Positions 8,597-12,062 of a stretch of DNA of 12,062 nucleotides are shown in pieces (the stretch's first letter is position 1; each line of letters opens with the position of its first letter). The stretch comes from Mycoemilia scoparia (Eukaryota > Kickxellomycota > Kickxellomycetes > Kickxellales > Kickxellaceae): the NCBI GenBank assembly GCA_027575805.1, contig JANBPU010000415.1, positions 1 through 12,062 on the forward strand, given 5' to 3'. The notes beneath the pieces are model-generated. The model saw only the letters and a list, made by a program, of their open reading frames with translations, was not told where the DNA came from and ran no database searches. The translations under genes were made by a program, and so were the position numbers.

Positions 8597-8621
8597 TTCA
8601 CCCTTCAAAAATTATTGCCCA
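8597..8621 (-). repeat. Right TIR of the 2,191-bp element
   Basis: Reverse complement of the left TIR with one mismatch, ending GCCCA next to TA. Read on the minus strand it continues the mariner frame for nine codons (DIWAIIFEG), which are not mariner-derived beyond Asp-Ile. Confidence 0.93.
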
Positions 8622-8928
8622 TATATCAAATGCTGTGTTAGCATTATTTTTGATAAAGTTATGAATCAATGATCGAAACCTTACTTTTGCTAGAGCAATA
8701 TTGGTAAATTCCTCCTTTGCTAGCTGTTTCTTTACCATTGGAAAAAGCCAGAAGTCACAGGGAGCAAGATCTGGTGAGTACAGAGGTGCTTGAATCCATT
8801 TAATTCTATTTTTTTTCATATATTCCTGAGTAGCCTTCGAGATGTGTGGTCTTGCATTGTCATGGTAGAGTTGGACATATCTGGGTTCATCTCCTTTTTT
8901 AGTTTTATGGCTGGTATTGATAGGCCAT

Positions 8929-9227
8929 GAGATAATCATCGCCTAATCATTAATTGATTTGGATCATTCTGAATCATCGGAATAGTCCAAGGGTTCCGAT
9001 TGTTCCGAACAATGGACCCTGAGGATACTTGTTTGGAGCGTTAGGAACAATAGATAGTTTTCTTTTCATCTTTTTATATACATTACTAATTCTTTTACTA
9101 ATTGTTTGAAATAAACTTTAAGTTGAAAGGATTTAGTTATAGGTATATATTTATTATCAAAGTTTCTATTTTACAAAAGGCTTTACTTGGTTGTTTATTG
9201 CAGCCAATCCTATGGATTGACAGGTAT
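8929..9227. mobile_element. About 299-bp insertion in the mariner, unknown type
   Basis: GCCAT occurs at 8924-8928 and 9228-9232. The mariner protein breaks off after KKCLRPMLKKW and resumes with PINTSHKTKKGDEP. Both GCCAT copies encode the same Trp codon, so removing 304 bp joins the two parts in frame, and the joined length fits the family. The insert has no clear inverted ends or coding frame. It contains a perfect palindrome at 8999-9013 (ATTGTTC C GAACAAT) in a GC-richer patch. The exact ends are uncertain because a 5-bp repeat can arise by chance. Confidence 0.65.
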
Positions 9228-9396
9228 GCCATTTTTTTAGCATGGGCCTTAGACATTTTTTAATATAATAGTCTGAATTCATTGTCTGGCCTTCAGGTGC
9301 AATATTACAATAGAAGAATCCAGACTTGGAAAAGAACACAGTAGCCATATACTTCATTTTCGAGTTTTTTTGTTTCAGAATTACGATATGATCATC

Positions 9397-9519
9397 ATTG
9401 TTACATTAATATACCCAACCCATAACTCTTAGTTTAGTATAACCTTGTTTACTTGTTTCTTATATCTGACTTACTAAATAAACAACAACTTTTCTTACTT
9501 AAGTCATATCTACGTCTCA
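9397..9519. mobile_element. 123-bp insertion in the mariner, unknown type
   Basis: ATCATC flanks it at 9391-9396 and 9520-9525. The mariner frame runs into the right copy (minus strand, ...SKYWKLEDD) and resumes after the left one (HIVILKQKNSKMKYM...). Removing 129 bp restores a normal spacing between the first catalytic Asp and the MATVFF strand. Inside are four in-frame stops. No TIR is visible. The right end CTACGTCTCA is identical to 21-30 of the window. An intron is a less likely reading because the flanking 6-bp repeat fits insertion. Confidence 0.7.
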
Positions 9520-10241
9520 ATCATCTTCTAACTTCCAATACTTAGATGCAGTGCCAGTTCTGGGAGTATAAAGATATACATAGGTCTCATCACATGTGAT
9601 GATATCATATGTAAGTGTAGAATTGCCATTCCTGAATTTTTGAAGGAAAAATTGGCAAAATTCAATCCGAGTTTTTAAATGCTGATTGCTAAGGGCATAA
9701 GGTACCCAGCGAGCATAAAGGCACTTATAGCCTAACTCAGTTTTTATTATATTGTTAATTTTTGTCCTTGAGCACCCACATACTTCAGCTAAGATATGAG
9801 TTGGTACATAAGGGTCTTGCTCTACTAGTTCACGAATATGATTGATATTAACATCTGTAATTGATAGGCTTAGTCTATCAGATCAGACAGTATCTTCAAA
9901 CTCGATTTCTCCAGCCTCGAACTTCTTTATCCATCTGTAAACAGTTGCATTTGATGGAGCACCATTACCTAATACTACAACCATATTTTGGTAGACAACC
10001 ATTGGTTTCTTGTGGAGTTTCTATAATATAAAGATCATGGCTCATAAATCGCGTTTAGTGATCATGCTGGTTTTATATAAAAATTGGAGCACAAACAAAA
10101 ATTTATGATTTTTAAATACAATTTTCTCCATCACTTCTTAATCAATTAAAGCCAAATTAATACATATAGTAGTATTATGGCAGCACTTTAATATTATTCT
10201 TTGAACTTTTTATTTTGTTCAAAAATTTTAAAAATATTCAA

Positions 10242-10269
10242 AAATTATCAGAACTTTATTTCATCATGA
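10242..10269 (-). repeat. mariner right TIR
   Basis: Reverse complement of 6322-6349 with one mismatch, followed by TA at 10270-10271. It lies about 180 bp upstream of the transposase ATG. Confidence 0.93.
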
Positions 10270-10319
10270 TATATTCTACACAATATTCAGGTAGAATTAA
10301 TTCCATCACTATCACCATA

Positions 10320-10420
10320 TGGGACAAAATTTTTAAAGGGTGAGTGTTTGATAATAAACCATGAGTGCCCCTATAATCATTATCGGCCACCAAAAGATCC
10401 CCCTCGAAAATTATTCCACA
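10320..10420. mobile_element. 101-bp MITE of the TGGGCAATAA family (copy D)
   Basis: The left end TGGGACAAAATTTTTAAAG and the right end (reverse complement TGTGGAATAATTTTCGAGG) are diverged TIRs flanked by TA (10318-10319 and 10421-10422). In reverse orientation its core (around TGATTATAGG) matches the core of the MITE at 2144-2258, so both derive from one MITE subfamily. It is more diverged than copy A, hence older. It overlaps the 3' end of the next gene and supplies that gene's stop codon. Confidence 0.85.
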
Positions 10421-11026
10421 TATTTAAAAAATTCATCATCATAATATGTTTTTTCTTCTTCACTTTCTTCACTTTCTTCATCTTCATACTTTCCATTACT
10501 AAGAGGTATTATAATCAAATGCAGCTTCACACTTCCAATTGGGCTTTTAAGATAGTCATGGTTAAAGATTGTTATCCCCACATCAAAATCCAAAGGATCT
10601 TCTGAATCTTCACAATAAACTACAAATTGAAAATGTATTACTTTCAATACTTGTTCAAAACGAGTAAATAGAAAGTGTTTCATTTCTTCCTCATTTCTAA
10701 TCGTAAATGGCTCAGCCTTCCCACGGGATTTTTCTAGATGAAATCCAGTATAATTTTCCTTTATATTTAAAAGGCAGATATACAAAAAATGATGAAAAAT
10801 TATCAGTATGGCATTCAAATACAATATTTTTATACTATCTTCTTAATAACAATTATTAGTATTAAGATAATGAGTTTTCAAAGGAACTTACATATGAACT
10901 ATTTTGAGCCTTAATACATTCAATGGCTTTTTTGAATACTGGTTCAATTGACTCTTGAGACCTATCATATTCAATTACATGAAGCTCTTCTTCATATTCT
11001 AAAGTTGGAGATGACATTGAAGACAT
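10411..11026 (-). pseudogene. Split gene for an unrecognised protein, frame-broken in exon 2 and ended by a MITE
   Basis: Exon 1 (11026-10892) runs from ATG, 45 codons (MSSMSSPTLEYEEELHVIEY...), acidic. After a 57-bp intron, exon 2 starts at 10834 (YKNIVFECHTDNFSSFFVYL...) and reaches a TGA at 10712-10714. Just before it, near KIPW (10715-10730), the plausible protein continues in the next frame as KAEPFTIRNEEEMKHFLF, then VIHFQFVVYCEDSEDPLDFDVGITIF and SPIGSVKLHLIIIP, ending in an acidic tail and TAA at 10411-10413. So there is one frame break: a real mutation, an assembly error, or an undetected intron. The body alternates predicted strands and helices; I cannot name the domain. The last two codons and the stop come from the MITE at 10320-10420, so the original C-terminus is lost. 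Confidence 0.65.
10835..10891 (-). other. 57-bp spliceosomal intron
   Basis: Donor GTAAGT (10891-10886), branch site TACTAAT (minus strand, 10861-10855) and acceptor ATAG ending at 10835, about 20 nt after the branch adenosine. Splicing joins SSY to YKNIVFEC and bypasses an in-frame stop. The size and strong branch site are typical of fungi. Two nearer AGs give stops at once, supporting the chosen acceptor. Confidence 0.8.
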
Positions 11027-11160
11027 TTTTAAATATGTAATATTGGTTTTATGTTATATTTTGTTGATTTGTTTAATAAGATTTTTAAATAAATAGGTAA
11101 TTGTTAAATAGTAGTAATAAATTTTTCTGATTGTATGCATGAATGATGCTCCTAATGACC

Positions 11161-11170
11161 TATTTATATA
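11161..11170 (-). promoter_or_regulatory. TATA box of the split gene
   Basis: The minus strand reads CTATATAAATA here, about 140 bp upstream of the ATG at 11026 and about 60 bp downstream (in gene orientation) of the tandem duplication at 11231-11409. Confidence 0.55.
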
Positions 11171-11230
11171 GGTTTTTGAAACTGAACAAGTGGTTGTGAA
11201 GTTATATTATAGAAATAATATTTTCGCTTT

Positions 11231-11409
11231 AGGTCCCATTATCTTGTATACTACATAATAAACAGCAGTGTACTTGCGAATACTTTGATTTCTAGATTTT
11301 TATAAAAATTGTATAGTGTTCTTTCAGGTCCCATTATCTTGTATACTACATAATAAACAGCAGTGTATTTGCGAATACTTTGATTTCTCGATTTTTATAT
11401 AAAAATTGT
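11231..11409. repeat. Tandem duplication, two copies, 95-bp period
   Basis: Copy 1 (11231-11312) and copy 2 (11326-11409) both start AGGTCCCATTATCTTGTATA and end TAAAAATTGT. They differ by two substitutions (C/T at 11272, A/C at 11294) and a 2-bp TA expansion. A 13-bp spacer separates them. Nothing in them looks coding. They lie upstream of the TATA box at 11161-11170, so they may duplicate promoter sequence of the split gene. Confidence 0.93.
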
Positions 11410-11685
11410 TAAAAACAGCATCTTATTTGTTAGCCTTTCTTCATATTAATACAAAGAAACTACTATATCTGCAAGTGTGATCAAGTTGATTAAAAGAGAA
11501 ATCTAAAAACTCTCTATTTATTTGACTTTATTGAAAACCCTGTTATTAGTATTTTAGAATTTACAATAACAATATTTGAAAATCTATTCTTTTTCAGAAT
11601 GGTCTTTCATTATGATGCAATTAATTATTCATGGTTTGCTTTGTTTGGAAGAAATTGAATGAGAAAATCTAATATCTATTACCCA
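11410..11685. other. Intergenic, nothing recognised
   Basis: AT-rich sequence without a convincing frame, repeat or RNA gene. Confidence 0.5.
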
Positions 11686-11687
11686 TA

Positions 11688-11709
11688 TGGGCAATAATTT
11701 TTGAAGGGT
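11688..11709 (+). repeat. Single TIR end of the TGGGCAATAA family (copy E)
   Basis: TGGGCAATAATTTTTGAAG and the next three bases match the TIR of the 2,191-bp element exactly, preceded by TA (11686-11687). Similarity stops there. No right end appears before 12062, so the element is either cut by the window, truncated, or a relative with a different interior. Confidence 0.75.
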
Positions 11710-12062
11710 AAACATAGTAAGGTTACGAGTTTTCAAATTTCGGCCCCTCCAAACCTTGCATAGGTTGTTGGTTAGGTGTGCGTGTGCTCTATCAGACATG
11801 TACTTCCTGGGGATTTCTATTTCTATCTAAAGCATAGTGACAGAGAGAGCTCATCTATATGAAATGTAACAAGATCAACATAATAATCATTAACAGTATT
11901 TGTAATTTATGCCTTTATAACATTAATTAGAAAAATGAGATATACATATTATGTGTTTTATGTAAATAAAAGAAACGGGGTTCAAATATGGCCACTTTTC
12001 ATTTTTTGGCAGACAATTATGGTCCCCAAGGTAATAGCCTAATTTTAAGAAAAAAATTGACA
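11710..12062. other. Unassigned sequence after the solo TIR
   Basis: No open frame or repeat of note. The 11735-11800 part is richer in G and C than its surroundings and could be the interior of the element whose left end is at 11688. Confidence 0.4.

Larger units (their letters stand above)
6431..8621 (-). mobile_element. 2,191-bp TIR transposon nested in the mariner
   Basis: The ends are 25-bp inverted repeats, 6431-6455 and 8597-8621, with one mismatch (consensus start TGGGCAATAATTTTTGAAG), flanked by TA at 6429-6430 and 8622-8623. The mariner frame runs up to the right TA and resumes in frame after the left TA, which proves insertion and sets both ends. It encodes one intact protein of 529 aa on the minus strand. 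Two MITEs in the window share its ends. A TA duplication is typical of IS630/Tc1/mariner elements, but the protein does not look like that group, so I leave the superfamily open. Intact gene and near-identical ends suggest recent movement. Confidence 0.95.
6372..10065 (-). pseudogene. mariner transposase, disrupted
   Basis: The ATG is at 10063-10065 and the final stop TAG at 6372-6374. In order: an N-terminal HTH region (GAPSNATVYRWIKKFEAGE, codons 35-53); a linker; YARWVPYALS; the first catalytic Asp in TCDETYVYLYTP; KMKYMATVFFSKSGFFY; the second Asp in LYHDNARPH; then the third Asp in YSPDLAPCDFWLFP, exactly 34 residues later (DD34D). The C-terminal KRSKRVVELDGNFYKK is separated from the rest by the 2,191-bp element. 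Without the three insertions and their duplicated bases the frame is 1,068 nt (355 codons plus stop) with no frameshift, matching the family's usual length near 350. Nonsense codons stand at codon 8 (TGA, 10042-10044), 15 (TAG, 10021-10023) and 61 (TGA, 9883-9885). Stop 61 falls where mariner proteins have Arg in an R-S-G-R-like motif. No catalytic Asp is missing. Confidence 0.95.
6322..10269 (-). mobile_element. mariner (DD34D) transposon with three internal insertions
   Basis: 28-bp terminal inverted repeats at 6322-6349 and 10242-10269 differ at one position, and TA flanks each end (6320-6321 and 10270-10271), the mariner target duplication. The transposase lies on the minus strand. Total length is 3,948 bp. 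Subtracting the 2,191-bp element plus TA (2,193), the 299-bp insert plus 5 bp (304) and the 123-bp insert plus 6 bp (129) leaves 1,322 bp, the usual mariner length of about 1.3 kb. The element is dead: three nonsense codons plus three insertions. Confidence 0.95.

Noticed and set aside
8598..9357. Two separate short minus-strand genes (8598-8939 and 9166-9357)
   Set aside because: Both are pieces of the single interrupted mariner transposase; the last codons of the first and the tail of the second are insertion sequence.
8586..10342. A mariner bounded by the TGGGCAATAA repeats at 8597 and 10320
   Set aside because: Those two repeats face away from the region, so they cannot be its ends. The true mariner TIRs are at 6322 and 10242.
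11231..11409. CRISPR-like direct repeats
   Set aside because: Only two long copies in a eukaryotic context; a simple tandem duplication.
1..12062. tRNA, rRNA or other structured RNA genes
   Set aside because: I looked for cloverleaf arms and A/B box motifs by eye and found none convincing; a covariance-model scan would settle it.

Overview
This is eukaryotic DNA. It is strongly AT-rich and has no bacterial-style operons or ribosome-binding sites. Genes are short and well separated, with TATA boxes and AATAAA signals. One gene has a 57-bp intron with a GTAAGT donor and a TACTAAT branch site, which points to a fungus. A small signal-peptide protein and the heavy load of DNA transposons fit an early-diverging, AT-rich fungus such as a Mucoromycota member. 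That assignment is inference; no marker gene fixes the species.

Layout. 1-1250 (minus): a gene for an N-terminally anchored membrane protein, with a CAA-repeat leader and a TATA box; its 3' end runs into a perfect inverted repeat at the window edge. 1358-2140: AT-rich, no gene seen. 2144-2258: a 115-bp MITE. 2460-2800 (minus): a small secreted protein gene and its TATA box. 2815-3790: no convincing gene. 3862-4605 and 5078-5572 (plus): two unrecognised protein genes, each followed by AATAAA.

6322-10269 is a nest of transposons. The outer element is a DD34D mariner with 28-bp TIRs and a TA duplication. It has been interrupted three times: by a 2,191-bp TIR element carrying an intact 529-codon transposase-like gene (6431-8621), by about 299 bp (8929-9227), and by 123 bp (9397-9519). 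Removing each insertion with one copy of its direct repeat leaves a 1,322-bp element with a continuous 355-codon frame broken only by three early nonsense codons. Those are textbook mariner sizes.

The 2,191-bp element is the most interesting item. Its TIR family recurs at 2144-2258 and 10320-10420 (complete MITEs) and at 11688 (one end only). Its protein has an RNase H-like order of acidic residues and an HGKS motif, and resembles a widespread, uncharacterised animal protein family rather than a well-known transposase group. The intact gene plus its MITEs look like one autonomous/non-autonomous transposon system.

10411-11026 (minus) is a small split gene with one clear intron, a frame break in exon 2, and a stop codon supplied by the adjacent MITE. 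Upstream of its TATA box lies a roughly 83-bp sequence duplicated in tandem (period 95 bp). The rest, to 12062, shows no gene.
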